This document shows, piece by piece, positions 26,762 to 35,395 of a stretch of 64,000 nt of DNA (positions within the stretch are counted from its first letter, which is position 1; the number at the start of each line of letters is the position of its first letter). The stretch comes from Arthrobacter_J sp038199985. Lineage in GTDB: Bacteria; Actinomycetota; Actinomycetes; Actinomycetales; Micrococcaceae. Location of the stretch: positions 1-64,000 of the forward strand of contig JBBPYK010000093.1 of assembly GCA_038199985.1 (NCBI GenBank), given 5' to 3'. The notes beneath the pieces are model-generated. The model saw only the letters and a list, made by a program, of their open reading frames with translations. It made no database searches and was not told the origin of the DNA. The translations under genes and the position numbers were made by a program.

Positions 26762-28243
26762 TTAGACCGTTGGAGAACCGGCGTTCGTGAGCTTTCGCAT
26801 CCGTGCCCTCGTGTCCCCAATAACCGCTGCAAGCCCCGTCCCGGAAAGCCATGCTCCAACAACCTCAAGTCCGTTTTTGTTGGCGACCGATGCTCGAATT
26901 CTGGCGACACGGTCCCGATGGCCGACGGCGGCGGCGGGAAGAGCTCCAATCCAGCGAACCACGTCCCACCCGACGACGTCCTCACCTCCAATGCGGATTC
27001 CAAGCAGGACGCCAGCATCTGCAAGCGCTTGCTCGTAAAGCTTTTCATCGGACCACGTTTCTGACCGGTCTGTCCCGTGGGGCTCGGCGCGACCGTAGGA
27101 CAGCCGCAGTACGTGACCGCCAGGGCCGGTTGTTTCCGAGAGCCACTGCCATTTCGCCGTTGCGTGGGTCAGGGCCTTCGCGACCACCGGAGAGCCGTTC
27201 TGAGCTGTTACTCCGGGAGCCACGAGTACACCTGTCCCGCGCGGATTGACGTCCAGTTCAGGGAGGTCCACAACGAGGGTGACCAGCGCGACGCCGGCGC
27301 CCGGGGCAGGCATGTCCTCCTTCAATGGAGGGACGCTCTCACCCAGTAGACCGACAGCGGTAGGGCCATCAGTGGCCATGACGAGCACATCGGCGGTGAA
27401 TTCGACACCATCTGAAAGCACCGTCCATCGGGCACCAGAGGATTTTTCCGCTTCGTGGATGGCGGTCACCCGCGTATCCGCGAGGAGGCGCACCCCACCG
27501 CTGCGTAGGGTGTCGATCAGTGCCGTCGTCAACCGGTTCATGCCCCCGGCGATCCCGCTGACGGCGGAGCCAGCGGGCGCATCGGCACGAATTGAGGCGA
27601 CGGCGGCGCCGAGAGACCCGTGCTTGGCCATGGCTGTACGGAGCCCCGGCGCAACGACGTCGACGTCTAGCACTGAAGGATCCGAGGAAAACACTCCGGC
27701 AGCGATGGGGGTGACCAGTCGATTCAGGACCTGTTCTCCCATTCGTTCCCGGACTACTTCTGCCAGACTGACGCGTTGACGTTTCACCAGGGAACCGAGC
27801 GGCATGACCTTATCCAGCGCCGCCCGAATGGCTGCGGCGTTGCCGATGGCGCGGACGACGTCGGGCTCTCGGGGGTTGGCCGGGATCCCCAGAATTCCTG
27901 TTGCAGGCAGTGGTTGGGCTGACGCGCCCGGATCTGCCCCGGGTAATTGGAGCCATGCTCCACGTTGAGCGGGATAAACAATGTGCTGCCAGAGCCCCAG
28001 CTCCGCGGCGAGGTCGGCTACGGCTTTGCTGCGCGTTGAAAAGGACTCTGCACCGGCGTCCAGAGTCAGGCCCGCCACCTCGTGGCTCGTGACGCAGCCC
28101 CCGAAATACGGTGACGCTTCCAGAACGGTGACCTTGAATCCGCGCTGCCGCAGGTCATGGGCGGCTGTCAGCCCGGCAATTCCCCCGCCAACGACCACTA
28201 CGGAGGCCCCAGTGTCCGCTTGTGGCTGGTGGCGCGCCTTCAT
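26762..28243 (-). CDS. hemY: coproporphyrinogen III oxidase (HemY/CgoX type)
   Basis: A 493-residue FAD-dependent oxidase. The dinucleotide-binding motif VVVVGGGIAGLTAAHDLRQRG is near residue 16 with a C-terminal GLEVVGAWLSGTGLAAVIGD FAD segment typical of the family. In actinobacteria the enzyme oxidises coproporphyrinogen III to coproporphyrin III for HemH and HemQ; databases often call it protoporphyrinogen oxidase. The ATG at 28243 overlaps the hemE stop by four bases. Confidence 0.92.
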   Translation of the reverse strand: MKARHQPQADTGASVVVVGGGIAGLTAAHDLRQRGFKVTVLEASPYFGGCVTSHEVAGLTLDAGAESFSTRSKAVADLAAELGLWQHIVYPAQRGAWLQLPGADPGASAQPLPATGILGIPANPREPDVVRAIGNAAAIRAALDKVMPLGSLVKRQRVSLAEVVRERMGEQVLNRLVTPIAAGVFSSDPSVLDVDVVAPGLRTAMAKHGSLGAAVASIRADAPAGSAVSGIAGGMNRLTTALIDTLRSGGVRLLADTRVTAIHEAEKSSGARWTVLSDGVEFTADVLVMATDGPTAVGLLGESVPPLKEDMPAPGAGVALVTLVVDLPELDVNPRGTGVLVAPGVTAQNGSPVVAKALTHATAKWQWLSETTGPGGHVLRLSYGRAEPHGTDRSETWSDEKLYEQALADAGVLLGIRIGGEDVVGWDVVRWIGALPAAAVGHRDRVARIRASVANKNGLEVVGAWLSGTGLAAVIGDTRARMRKLTNAGSPTV

Positions 28244-29307
28244 GCTGGCAGCTCAACCGAGTGGATCAGTTCCACCACCCTAGTCAGGACCTCCGGATCA
28301 GTGTCCGGAGGAACACCGTGGCCCAGGTTCACCACGTGAGCGGGAGCGGTGCTCCCCGCGGCAAGCACTTCCCGGACGTGGGCTTCCAGGACCGGCCATG
28401 GAGTGGACAGCATGGCCGGATCTATATTTCCCTGAAGCACCGATGAACCTCCGAGTCTGCGGTTGGCTTCATCCAGCGGCAGCCGGTAGTCAACTCCGAC
28501 GACGTCCACCCCGACGTCGCGCATGGCCAAAAGCAGTTCAGAGGTCCCGGTGCCGAAGTGGATCAACGGCGCACCAGTATCACGGACGTGGTCCAGTGCT
28601 CGGGCTGAAGCGGGAGCTACGAACGTCGAGTAATCGAACAGACTCAGCGACCCGGCCCACGAATCGAAAAGCTGAGCGGCGCTCGCTCCTGCTTCAAGCT
28701 GGGCACGGAGGAACCTGCCGGAAGCATCCGCCGCCCAGTCCGTGAGGGCACGCCACGTCTCAGGCTCCGCGTGCATCATGGTGCGTGGCCCCAGGTGATC
28801 TCGAGACGGCTTGCCTTCCACCATGTAGGCGGCCAGCGTGAACGGTGCCCCGGCAAAGCCGATCAGCGGAGTGCTTCCGAGCTCAGCAACGGCAAGGCGA
28901 ACAGCTTCGCGGATAGGGTCCAGCGCCGCGTCATCGAGACGAGGAAGGGCGGCCACCTCCGCGGCGGTCCGAACAGGACGCCCCAGCACCGGTCCAACAC
29001 CAGGGACGATATCGACGTCGATACCTGCGAGCTTCAGCGGAATAACGATGTCGGAAAAGAAGATGCCTGCGTCGACGTCGTGTCTCCTAACGGGCTGGAG
29101 CGTGATCTCTGCGGCCAGCGCCGGGTCAAGGCAGGCCTCGAGCATCTCGGTTCCCTTCCGAACAACCTTGTACTCGGGCAGGGAACGGCCAGCCTGCCGC
29201 ATGAACCATACCGGCCTACGTTCCGGTTTACCGCCGCGATAAGCGGTGATAAGCGGTGATCCGGAGGTACGTCCATCCATCAACGGGTGCGAAGCGCTAA
29301 GAGTCAT
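28240..29307 (-). CDS. hemE: uroporphyrinogen decarboxylase
   Basis: A 355-residue enzyme that makes coproporphyrinogen III from uroporphyrinogen III. The signature RRPVWFMRQAGRSLPEY lies near residue 30, DAGIFFSDIVIPL follows, and GFAGAPFTLAAYMVEGKPS is the family's middle motif. The ATG at 29307 is chosen over an earlier in-frame start because GGAGAG sits nine bases upstream and the family signature then falls at the normal distance. It is the first gene of the eight-gene heme operon and diverges from hemA. Confidence 0.94.
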   Translation of the reverse strand: MTLSASHPLMDGRTSGSPLITAYRGGKPERRPVWFMRQAGRSLPEYKVVRKGTEMLEACLDPALAAEITLQPVRRHDVDAGIFFSDIVIPLKLAGIDVDIVPGVGPVLGRPVRTAAEVAALPRLDDAALDPIREAVRLAVAELGSTPLIGFAGAPFTLAAYMVEGKPSRDHLGPRTMMHAEPETWRALTDWAADASGRFLRAQLEAGASAAQLFDSWAGSLSLFDYSTFVAPASARALDHVRDTGAPLIHFGTGTSELLLAMRDVGVDVVGVDYRLPLDEANRRLGGSSVLQGNIDPAMLSTPWPVLEAHVREVLAAGSTAPAHVVNLGHGVPPDTDPEVLTRVVELIHSVELPA

Positions 29308-29400
29308 GGTCCGATTCTCTCCAATATCGTCGTCAATGGGTAACGCCCCGTCCGCGCGCCGTCTGGTGGTGTCCCGAATCACCCTCAAAATGAGCAAAAA

Positions 29401-29416
29401 TAAGGGTTGCCTATTC
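29401..29416. promoter_or_regulatory. DtxR/IdeR-like iron box upstream of hemA
   Basis: TAAGGGTTGCCTATTC matches 12 of 16 positions of the DtxR/IdeR consensus as I remember it (TWAGGTTAGSCTAACC) and is partly palindromic. It lies 37 bases before the hemA GTG in the divergent hemE/hemA space. Iron-dependent control of heme synthesis would be sensible, but a match of this quality can arise by chance. Confidence 0.3.
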
Positions 29417-29453
29417 GTCGTCGTCGGCCTGCTTTCGATACCATGGAGGCACT

Positions 29454-30800
29454 GTGGTTCTCTTTTCGCTCGTCGCGACGCACTCTGATGTGGACCTGGA
29501 AACAGTTGCCAGAATGAGCAACGGATCCTCCCAGGTCGCTACTTCTGTGCTCAATGGCACTCATACCGGCTCAGCGGCCCCGGTCTCTGGAACAGTGGTT
29601 CTCGCCACCTGCAACCGGTACGAACTGTACTGCGAGGCCCCTTCCGCCGCCGATGTGGAAGCCGCCCGTTCCTCAGTCATCGCAGAGATCAGCGCCCAGT
29701 CCAACCTCCCGGAAAGCTACGTTTCCCGTTCGTTTTCTACACGAACCGGCGAAGACGTAGCTCAGCACCTTTTCGCCGTGAGTTCCGGTCTTGACTCAGC
29801 TGTAGTCGGAGAACGCGAGATCGCGGGCCAGGTTCGCCGGGCACTCATCAACGCTCAGGAGAGCCAGACCGCCAGCGGACCACTTGTCCGTCTTTTTGAG
29901 GCTGCATCCCGCACGGCCAAGGAAGTGGGTTCCCGGACGGCTCTGGGCAGCAGAGGCCTGTCGATCGTCTCCGTTGCACTGGATCTTGCCACGGACATTT
30001 CGGTGGACCGGGACTGGTCCGCCACGAAGGTGGTCGTTTTCGGAACCGGCGCTTATGCCGGAGCAACTTTGTCTTTGCTCCAAGAGCGCGACTGCACTGA
30101 TGTTTCGGTCTACTCGTCATCGGGCCGTGCCGAATCCTTCACCGCCACCCGCGGCGGCGTCCCCCTGGATGCCAACACACTACTCGGTAGTCTGGCCGAG
30201 GCCGACGTCGTGATTGGCTGCAGCGGAAGTGACAATCAGGTGAGCGCAGAAGACGTGCAGCGGGTACGACCCCAAGGGTCCAAACCGCTCATCATCGTCG
30301 ATCTTGCGTTGACTCATGATTTTGATCCTGGCGTGGGTGCCCTGAAGAACGTAGAACTCATCACCTTGGAATCAGTGCGAATGGCGGCTCCCGAGGAACA
30401 AGCTGAGTCGTTGAAAGAAGCCCGCCGTATTGTGGTGGAATCAGCAGCGGATTTCAACACGCAGCTCAACGCCCGCACCATGGATGCCTCCATCGTCGCT
30501 TTGCGCAAACACACAACGTCAGTGCTCGATTCGGAAATTGCCAGAGTTCGTGCCCAGCACGGTTGTACAGCCGCTGCCGAACAGGTGGAATTTGCGCTAC
30601 GCCGGATGGTCCGCCAGTTACTGCACGTCCCCACCGTACGCGCACGAGAACTCGCCGCTGAGGGCCGCCAAGATGACTACATCTCCGCGTTAGAAGCCCT
30701 CTATGGCATCGCTGTGGACCAGCCGGCTGCTCGGGGTGGAAGCGACCGCTCTGCGGGCTACGAAGCGACCAACGCAGATGGCCGCGCCGCCAGCGCCTAG
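29454..30800 (+). CDS. hemA: glutamyl-tRNA reductase
   Basis: A 448-residue NADPH enzyme that reduces glutamyl-tRNA to glutamate-1-semialdehyde, the committed step of the C5 heme pathway. The nucleophilic cysteine is in LATCNRYELYCEA near residue 50; FAVSSGLDSAVVGEREIAGQ is the substrate-site motif, and a dimerisation domain ends the protein. GTG start at 29454 with GGAGG five bases upstream. It is transcribed away from the other heme genes. Confidence 0.95.
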   Translation: MVLFSLVATHSDVDLETVARMSNGSSQVATSVLNGTHTGSAAPVSGTVVLATCNRYELYCEAPSAADVEAARSSVIAEISAQSNLPESYVSRSFSTRTGEDVAQHLFAVSSGLDSAVVGEREIAGQVRRALINAQESQTASGPLVRLFEAASRTAKEVGSRTALGSRGLSIVSVALDLATDISVDRDWSATKVVVFGTGAYAGATLSLLQERDCTDVSVYSSSGRAESFTATRGGVPLDANTLLGSLAEADVVIGCSGSDNQVSAEDVQRVRPQGSKPLIIVDLALTHDFDPGVGALKNVELITLESVRMAAPEEQAESLKEARRIVVESAADFNTQLNARTMDASIVALRKHTTSVLDSEIARVRAQHGCTAAAEQVEFALRRMVRQLLHVPTVRARELAAEGRQDDYISALEALYGIAVDQPAARGGSDRSAGYEATNADGRAASA

Positions 30801-30813
30801 CTGGTCCTAGCCG

Positions 30814-31998
30814 CTAGTACAGGGGCTTCTCCGGCTCTACCTTCAGGACCCAGTCCTCAATGCCACCCGTAACGTTGATAATCTGCGTGTGCCCGGATTC
30901 CCGGAGAAAGCGGACCACAGTTTCTGAGCGAGAACCTGATTTGCAGTGAATATACGTTTCGCGATCCGGCAGTTGGACCGCACCGGAGAGAATGCGGTCT
31001 TTGGGAATGTGTACCGAGCCCTCAATATGAACGATTCGATACTCTCCGTCCTCCCGAACGTCGATGAGCTCAAAGCGGCGCGACCCCTCCGCGCGTTCTG
31101 CAAGCAACTCCTCCAGTTGCCCGACGTCGATGCTTGGCACGTTGTCCTCCTCAGTGCCTGAGGTAGCGGTTGGCATCCCACAGAAAGCCTCATAGTCGGC
31201 GAGTTCGGTGACCGGTGTTGCGTCAGGATCAGGGCGAAGCCCGATTTCGCGCCAGCTCATGGCCAGCGCATCAAGGATCAAGACCCGTCCCAAGAGGCTC
31301 CTTCCGATGCCGGTGATCAATTTGATGGCCTCGTTGACCATCACGGACCCTATCTGTGCGCACAGCACGCCGAGGACGCCTCCTTCGGCGCACGAGGGTA
31401 CCGATCCCGCGGGCGGCGCCTCGGGATACAGATCCCGGTAGGTAGGCCCGTGTCCGGTCCAGAAAACGCTGACCTGTCCATCAAAGCGCAGAATGGAACC
31501 CCACACATAGGGCTTGCCGAGGATCTGCGCGGCGTCGTTCACGAGGTAGCGGGTTGCGAAGTTGTCCGTGCCGTCAAGGATGAGGTCATAGTCGGCGAAG
31601 GTCTCCAGCACGTTATCGGTGTTCAGCCGGATGTGGTGGAGCACCACCTCCACGAGGGGGTTGAGTTCGCGGACGCTTTCCGCCGCCGATTCACCCTTGG
31701 TTCGGCCGACGTCGGACACGCCGTGGATCACCTGCCGCTGCAGGTTGGATACATCCACGGTGTCGTCATCGACAATCCCCAGGGTGCCCACGCCTGCAGC
31801 CGCGAGATAGAGCAGTGCCGGAGATCCCAGACCGCCCGCCCCGATGACCAGGACCCGAGAATTCTTGAGGCGCTTCTGCGCTATAACACCGAATTCCGGG
31901 ATCAGCAGGTGTCTAGAGTATCGCTGGTACTCCTCGTTGGTGAGGTCCGCAGCTGGCTCAACCAGCGGCGGCAGAAGAGATTCGGTTCCGTTGGCCAT
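30814..31998 (-). CDS. moeZ: E1-like adenylyltransferase/sulfurtransferase MoeZ
   Basis: A 394-residue fusion of a ThiF/MoeB adenylyltransferase and a rhodanese domain. The nucleotide loop is VIGAGGLGSPALLYLAAAG, followed by DDDTVDVSNLQRQVIH; a conserved cysteine lies in PSCAEGGVLGVLCA. The C-terminal rhodanese has its active Cys in YIHCKSGSRSETV. MoeZ adenylates and thiolates sulfur-carrier proteins (MoaD, CysO, ThiS types). No thiF is visible beside the thiOSG genes about 2 kb away, so MoeZ could serve ThiS. TAAATT five bases before the ATG suggests a leaderless message. The gene ends 13 bases from convergent hemA. Confidence 0.92.
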   Translation of the reverse strand: MANGTESLLPPLVEPAADLTNEEYQRYSRHLLIPEFGVIAQKRLKNSRVLVIGAGGLGSPALLYLAAAGVGTLGIVDDDTVDVSNLQRQVIHGVSDVGRTKGESAAESVRELNPLVEVVLHHIRLNTDNVLETFADYDLILDGTDNFATRYLVNDAAQILGKPYVWGSILRFDGQVSVFWTGHGPTYRDLYPEAPPAGSVPSCAEGGVLGVLCAQIGSVMVNEAIKLITGIGRSLLGRVLILDALAMSWREIGLRPDPDATPVTELADYEAFCGMPTATSGTEEDNVPSIDVGQLEELLAERAEGSRRFELIDVREDGEYRIVHIEGSVHIPKDRILSGAVQLPDRETYIHCKSGSRSETVVRFLRESGHTQIINVTGGIEDWVLKVEPEKPLY

Positions 31999-32003
31999 AC
32001 TTC

Positions 32004-32009
32004 AATTTA
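32004..32009 (-). promoter_or_regulatory. -10 element (TAAATT) of leaderless moeZ
   Basis: TAAATT on the minus strand ends five bases before the moeZ ATG, leaving no room for a ribosome binding site. Confidence 0.45.
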
Positions 32010-32114
32010 GGCTAGTAGACCGCCCGGGTAAACTGGAGCAGTGCCCGTCGATTCGACGTCCCGTGAAAAACAGGGGGTCCGGCAACTCCACCAGATCTTC
32101 GAGAGGCTCGCGCC

Positions 32115-32735
32115 ATGCCATCCGATAAGCCGTCCAGGGCCAAACCTGCCCGTCTCCCTCGGGAGGAACGACGGCGTCAACTCCTGCGGGCCGCCCACCG
32201 AGTATTTGTAGCCAATGGCTATCACGGGGCAGCGATGGACGATATTGCGGAGGCCGCGAACGTTAGCAAGCCGGTGCTGTACCAGCATTTCCCGGGTAAG
32301 CAGGAGCTCTACCTTGCCTTGCTGGACAGCCACCTCGCCGCGCTGACAACTCTGCTGATGGACGCCCTTGCTTCCACAACGGACAACAATTTGCGGGTGC
32401 AGGCCACCATGAGGGCGTACTTCCAGTTCATTGCTCAGGATTCGCAGGCTCACCGCCTCGTCTTCGAGTCCGACGTCGGCAATGTTCCCGAAGTAAGCAA
32501 ACGTTTGGAGGCCTTTGATGCGGAGTTTGCTGACGCCATCGCTGGCGTCGTTGCCGAAGACACCAAACTTTCTCACCTGGAGGCAACGCTGCTGGGCCGC
32601 GGCCTTGCCGGAATGGCGCAGGTCAGTGCACGTTACTGGCTTGAGACGGAGGGGACGCTGGACATCGACGCCGCAAGCGAACTGATCTACCGTTTAGCCT
32701 GGCGCGGAATCAGCCGCTTCCCCAAGGAGATCTAG
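32115..32735 (+). CDS. TetR-family transcriptional regulator
   Basis: A 206-residue regulator. The helix-turn-helix is RQLLRAAHRVFVANGYHGAA followed by IAEAANVSKPVLYQHFPGKQELY, characteristic of TetR proteins. The C-terminal ligand domain is TetR-like but does not reveal a ligand. It lies in the conserved moeZ-TetR-DUF3107 order found in mycobacteria (Rv3206c-Rv3208-Rv3208A), so it is a core regulator rather than a local resistance regulator. GAGG lies seven to eight bases before the ATG. Confidence 0.9.
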   Translation: MPSDKPSRAKPARLPREERRRQLLRAAHRVFVANGYHGAAMDDIAEAANVSKPVLYQHFPGKQELYLALLDSHLAALTTLLMDALASTTDNNLRVQATMRAYFQFIAQDSQAHRLVFESDVGNVPEVSKRLEAFDAEFADAIAGVVAEDTKLSHLEATLLGRGLAGMAQVSARYWLETEGTLDIDAASELIYRLAWRGISRFPKEI

Positions 32736-32784
32736 GATAGGTTCTGGGCACGGAAGCAATCATCACCTACAGGAGGTATCTGGC

Positions 32785-33009
32785 ATGGAAGTAAAGATCG
32801 GAATTCAGCATGTGGGTCGTGAGCTTGTCATCCAGTCCGCTGAAACGGCGGAAGCCGTGGCGGACGTAGTAACCAAAGCCATGAATGGCGGTGCAGAGCT
32901 GAGGTTGACGGATGAAAAGGGAAACCTTCTCATCATCCCGGCGAACACGCTCGGTTATGTTGAGATTGGTGCTGCAGAGACGCGGCGGGTGGGTTTCGGC
33001 GCGGTCTGA
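32785..33009 (+). CDS. DUF3107 family small protein
   Basis: A 74-residue protein of the actinobacterial DUF3107 family (TB9.4/Rv3208A type). It starts MEVKIGIQHVGRELVIQSAE and ends in a beta-rich segment IPANTLGYVEIG; no catalytic motif can be seen. A strong AGGAGGT binding site precedes the ATG and a classic terminator follows the stop. Function unknown. Confidence 0.88.
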   Translation: MEVKIGIQHVGRELVIQSAETAEAVADVVTKAMNGGAELRLTDEKGNLLIIPANTLGYVEIGAAETRRVGFGAV

Positions 33010-33023
33010 CTCCTGACACCGGA

Positions 33024-33055
33024 AGCCGGCGGGACGTGCGTCCCGCCGGCTTTTT
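33024..33055 (+). terminator. intrinsic terminator after the DUF3107 gene
   Basis: A perfect 12-bp stem (AGCCGGCGGGAC and its complement) with a GTGC loop is followed by five T residues. It also separates this unit from the convergent thiG. Confidence 0.9.
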
Positions 33056-33070
33056 CGTGCGCAGATCCGG

Positions 33071-33862
33071 TCAGAGATCCGCCCGACCCTCAAGCTGAGA
33101 TGATGCGAGCGCGTGGCGTCGTTTGGGGATACGCCCTGCCTTTGAGGCGAGCCGGCCCGCTGCGACGGCGTAGCGGAAGGCTTCGGCCATCATCACCGGG
33201 TTCTGCGCCCGGGTCACAGCGGTAGCCAGCAACACTGCATCACACCCAAGCTCCATGGCCAAGGCAGCATCCGAGGCAGTGCCGATGCCGGCGTCGAGCA
33301 CTACGGGGACCGAGGCGCGAGAGACGATGAGTTCGATATTATGCGGATTCAGGATTCCCAGTCCGGTACCGATGGGTGCGCCCAACGGCATGACCACTGC
33401 TGCCCCAAGCTGCTCCAGCCGCAGGGCGAGCACGGGGTCATCATTGGTATAGGCAAAGACTGTGAACCCCCGTGCTACGAGCGTCTCTGTCGCGTCAACG
33501 AGTTCGACGGCGTCCGGCAGCAGCGTCTCTTCGTCAGCGATGACTTCGAGTTTGACCCAGTTCGTTTCAAGCGCTTCCCGGGCAAGTTCGGCCGTCATGA
33601 CGGCTTCTCGGGCAGTAAAGCACCCAGCGGTATTCGGAAGTACCCGAATGTTCTGACGTTCCAGTAGTTCAAAGAGTGAGCTGCCCGCCCCCGGACTGTA
33701 CCGTCGCATGGCTACTGTGGTCAGCTCGGTCCCCGATGCCTGAAGTGCACCGCCCAACCCGTCGAGGCTAGGTGCGCCGCCCGTGCCCATGATCAACCGT
33801 GATCCGAGGCTTACGCCGTCGATGACCAGCGGATCGTGGACTGTCTTCTCAACTGTTTCCAT
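33071..33862 (-). CDS. thiG: thiazole synthase ThiG
   Basis: A 263-residue TIM-barrel enzyme that forms the thiazole phosphate of thiamine from deoxyxylulose phosphate, dehydroglycine and ThiS thiocarboxylate. The Schiff-base Lys lies in TNWVKLEVIADEETLLPD; GSRLIMGTGG and PVVLDAGIGTASDAALAMELG are family motifs. The ATG at 33862 has GGGAGG five to six bases upstream; the frame extends to 33946 but without family similarity. It starts one base after the thiS stop. Confidence 0.94.
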   Translation of the reverse strand: METVEKTVHDPLVIDGVSLGSRLIMGTGGAPSLDGLGGALQASGTELTTVAMRRYSPGAGSSLFELLERQNIRVLPNTAGCFTAREAVMTAELAREALETNWVKLEVIADEETLLPDAVELVDATETLVARGFTVFAYTNDDPVLALRLEQLGAAVVMPLGAPIGTGLGILNPHNIELIVSRASVPVVLDAGIGTASDAALAMELGCDAVLLATAVTRAQNPVMMAEAFRYAVAAGRLASKAGRIPKRRHALASSQLEGRADL

Positions 33863-33863
33863 C

Positions 33864-34100
33864 TCAACCTCCCTGTACAGCGGTGACAACTTCGACGTCG
33901 TCGCCATCATTAAGTAGTTGGGCATGCCATCCTGCGCGCCGGGCAATATCCTGGTTGTGCGCTACCGCGACACCGAGCCGCGTCCCATTGGCTGGCTGAC
34001 CGGTGTCGGCCAGCTCTCTACCCGTCACATCGGCAACCACGGACAAGAGAGTCGTCCCCTCGGTCAGGGACCGAACCTTGCCATTAACGGTGACTTTCAT
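33864..34100 (-). CDS. thiS: sulfur carrier protein ThiS
   Basis: A 78-residue ubiquitin-fold protein: MKVTVNGKVRSL at the front and a terminal Gly-Gly (VVTAVQGG) that is adenylated and thiocarboxylated to donate sulfur to ThiG. About 10 residues longer than many ThiS proteins because of a mid-protein insertion (GRELADTGQPANGTR). Its ATG overlaps the thiO stop by four bases. Confidence 0.93.
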   Translation of the reverse strand: MKVTVNGKVRSLTEGTTLLSVVADVTGRELADTGQPANGTRLGVAVAHNQDIARRAGWHAQLLNDGDDVEVVTAVQGG

Positions 34101-35269
34101 GCGGTTTCTCCTTGGAATCGGTCGGGCAGGAAAGCCCTATGCGCGGGATCGGCGGGTCCGCCGTCAATCAGGTCATTGCAGATGGAGGCAGCCACCGGCA
34201 TCAAAAGCACTCCGTGACGAAAGAAACCGGTAGCGCAGATGAGTCCATCGAAACCCTGCGGGCGACCAAGCAGCGGCGCGTTGTCCGGCGTTCCGGGCCG
34301 GGCCCGACACGTTGCTTCCTCGAATTCGAGCTCGGCAATGGCCGGGACAATCGTCTGCGCGTCCCGAAGCAACTCGTACACTCCCCCAGCAGACACCCCT
34401 GTGGTGCCGCCTTCACGCTGAGTAGCACCCACGACGACGGTCCCGTCCTGACGGGGAACAAGATAAACGGACCGGCCGCGGATCACGCCGCGCACCGTCG
34501 CAGTCAGAAGTGGCTGCAGATGACTGGGCACCCGAAGCCTCAGAACGTCTCCATAGACCGGACGAACCGGGAGGGAAAGGGTCGCGGGTAAATTCTTGAT
34601 CTCCGGGCTCTGCAATCCGTTCGCGATGACGGTTTCATCAGCCTCCACCTGGCTGCCATCTGCCAGCAATACTCCGGAAACGCGCGTCCGGTTGTCGTCG
34701 TAGACCAGAGAATCAACGGACTTTTCTGCCAGCAGGCCATTGGCCCGGACGTCGTCCATGAGTATGCGAGAGAGTAGCCGCGGATCTACCTGTCTGTCCC
34801 CCGGAATCCGGAACGCGGCACTCAAACCCGTCCCGAGCATGGGCTCTTCTGCGCGCACCTGACGCGTTGTCATATCTTCAACCGTCAGCCCCTGGCGCAC
34901 TTGCGCTTGTTTCAAATCGGCGAGCGCCTCGCGGTCGGCGGAATCGGCCCCCACGGCAATGGTCTGCGTGCGCTGGTAGCCCGTGGTGCGCCCACCCGCT
35001 TCGAGGCGGGACATCAGCTCTGGATACCGCCGTGCGGATTCAACAGTCAGGGTGAGCAGGTGCTCCTCCTGATAGTGAAGCTCGCTGACTGGCGCCAACA
35101 TGCCAGCAGCGGCGTACGTTGCTCCGGAAGCGGGTGCGGGATCGAAAACCGTTACCTGATGACCTCGTTGGATAGCCTCCCAGGCGATTCCCAGCCCGAT
35201 GATTCCTCCACCGACCACAGCAACGCGCCTACCACGGCTCCTGGAGGTGCCAGATAATACTGGAGTCAT
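34097..35269 (-). CDS. thiO: glycine oxidase ThiO
   Basis: A 390-residue FAD amine oxidase that converts glycine to the imine used by ThiG. The FAD motif VAVVGGGIIGLGIAWEA is near residue 17 and VVVGATQREGGTTGVSA lies in the C-terminal half. It is the first gene of thiOSG, and its ATG lies only about seven bases after the TPP riboswitch, whose 3' end contains the likely AAGGAC binding site. Confidence 0.92.
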   Translation of the reverse strand: MTPVLSGTSRSRGRRVAVVGGGIIGLGIAWEAIQRGHQVTVFDPAPASGATYAAAGMLAPVSELHYQEEHLLTLTVESARRYPELMSRLEAGGRTTGYQRTQTIAVGADSADREALADLKQAQVRQGLTVEDMTTRQVRAEEPMLGTGLSAAFRIPGDRQVDPRLLSRILMDDVRANGLLAEKSVDSLVYDDNRTRVSGVLLADGSQVEADETVIANGLQSPEIKNLPATLSLPVRPVYGDVLRLRVPSHLQPLLTATVRGVIRGRSVYLVPRQDGTVVVGATQREGGTTGVSAGGVYELLRDAQTIVPAIAELEFEEATCRARPGTPDNAPLLGRPQGFDGLICATGFFRHGVLLMPVAASICNDLIDGGPADPAHRAFLPDRFQGETA

Positions 35270-35276
35270 CGATGGT

Positions 35277-35376
35277 CCTTCCCTACGCCGGCATGACCCG
35301 GATCAGGTTCGTTGTTCAGTCAACAACGCGGTCGGCCTGGCGCCCTCTCAGCCTCTGTCACAAGGCTCCCGCAGTA
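35277..35376 (-). ncRNA. TPP riboswitch controlling thiOSG
   Basis: On the minus strand the THI-element signatures appear in order: GCGGGAGCC, GGCTGAGAGG, CCTGATCCGGGTCATGCC and GGCGTAGGGAAGG. The 3' helix runs into AAGGAC, about seven bases before the thiO ATG, so thiamine pyrophosphate binding should hide the ribosome binding site rather than form a terminator. A variable arm (CGCGTTGTTGACTGAACAACG) is a stable hairpin. Confidence 0.95.
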
Positions 35377-35382
35377 CGGCTC

Positions 35383-35388
35383 TATTGT
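35383..35388 (+). promoter_or_regulatory. -10 element (TATTGT) of thiE
   Basis: TATTGT ends seven bases before the thiE ATG, so thiE may be leaderless and lack the riboswitch. It overlaps the opposite-strand -10 of thiO almost completely. Confidence 0.4.
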
Positions 35389-35389
35389 A
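35384..35389 (-). promoter_or_regulatory. -10 element (TACAAT) of the thiOSG operon
   Basis: TACAAT on the minus strand lies seven bases before the first riboswitch bases, the distance expected for a start at about 35377. The matching -35 region would lie inside the thiE coding start and looks weak. Confidence 0.5.
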
Positions 35390-35395
35390 GGTCCT

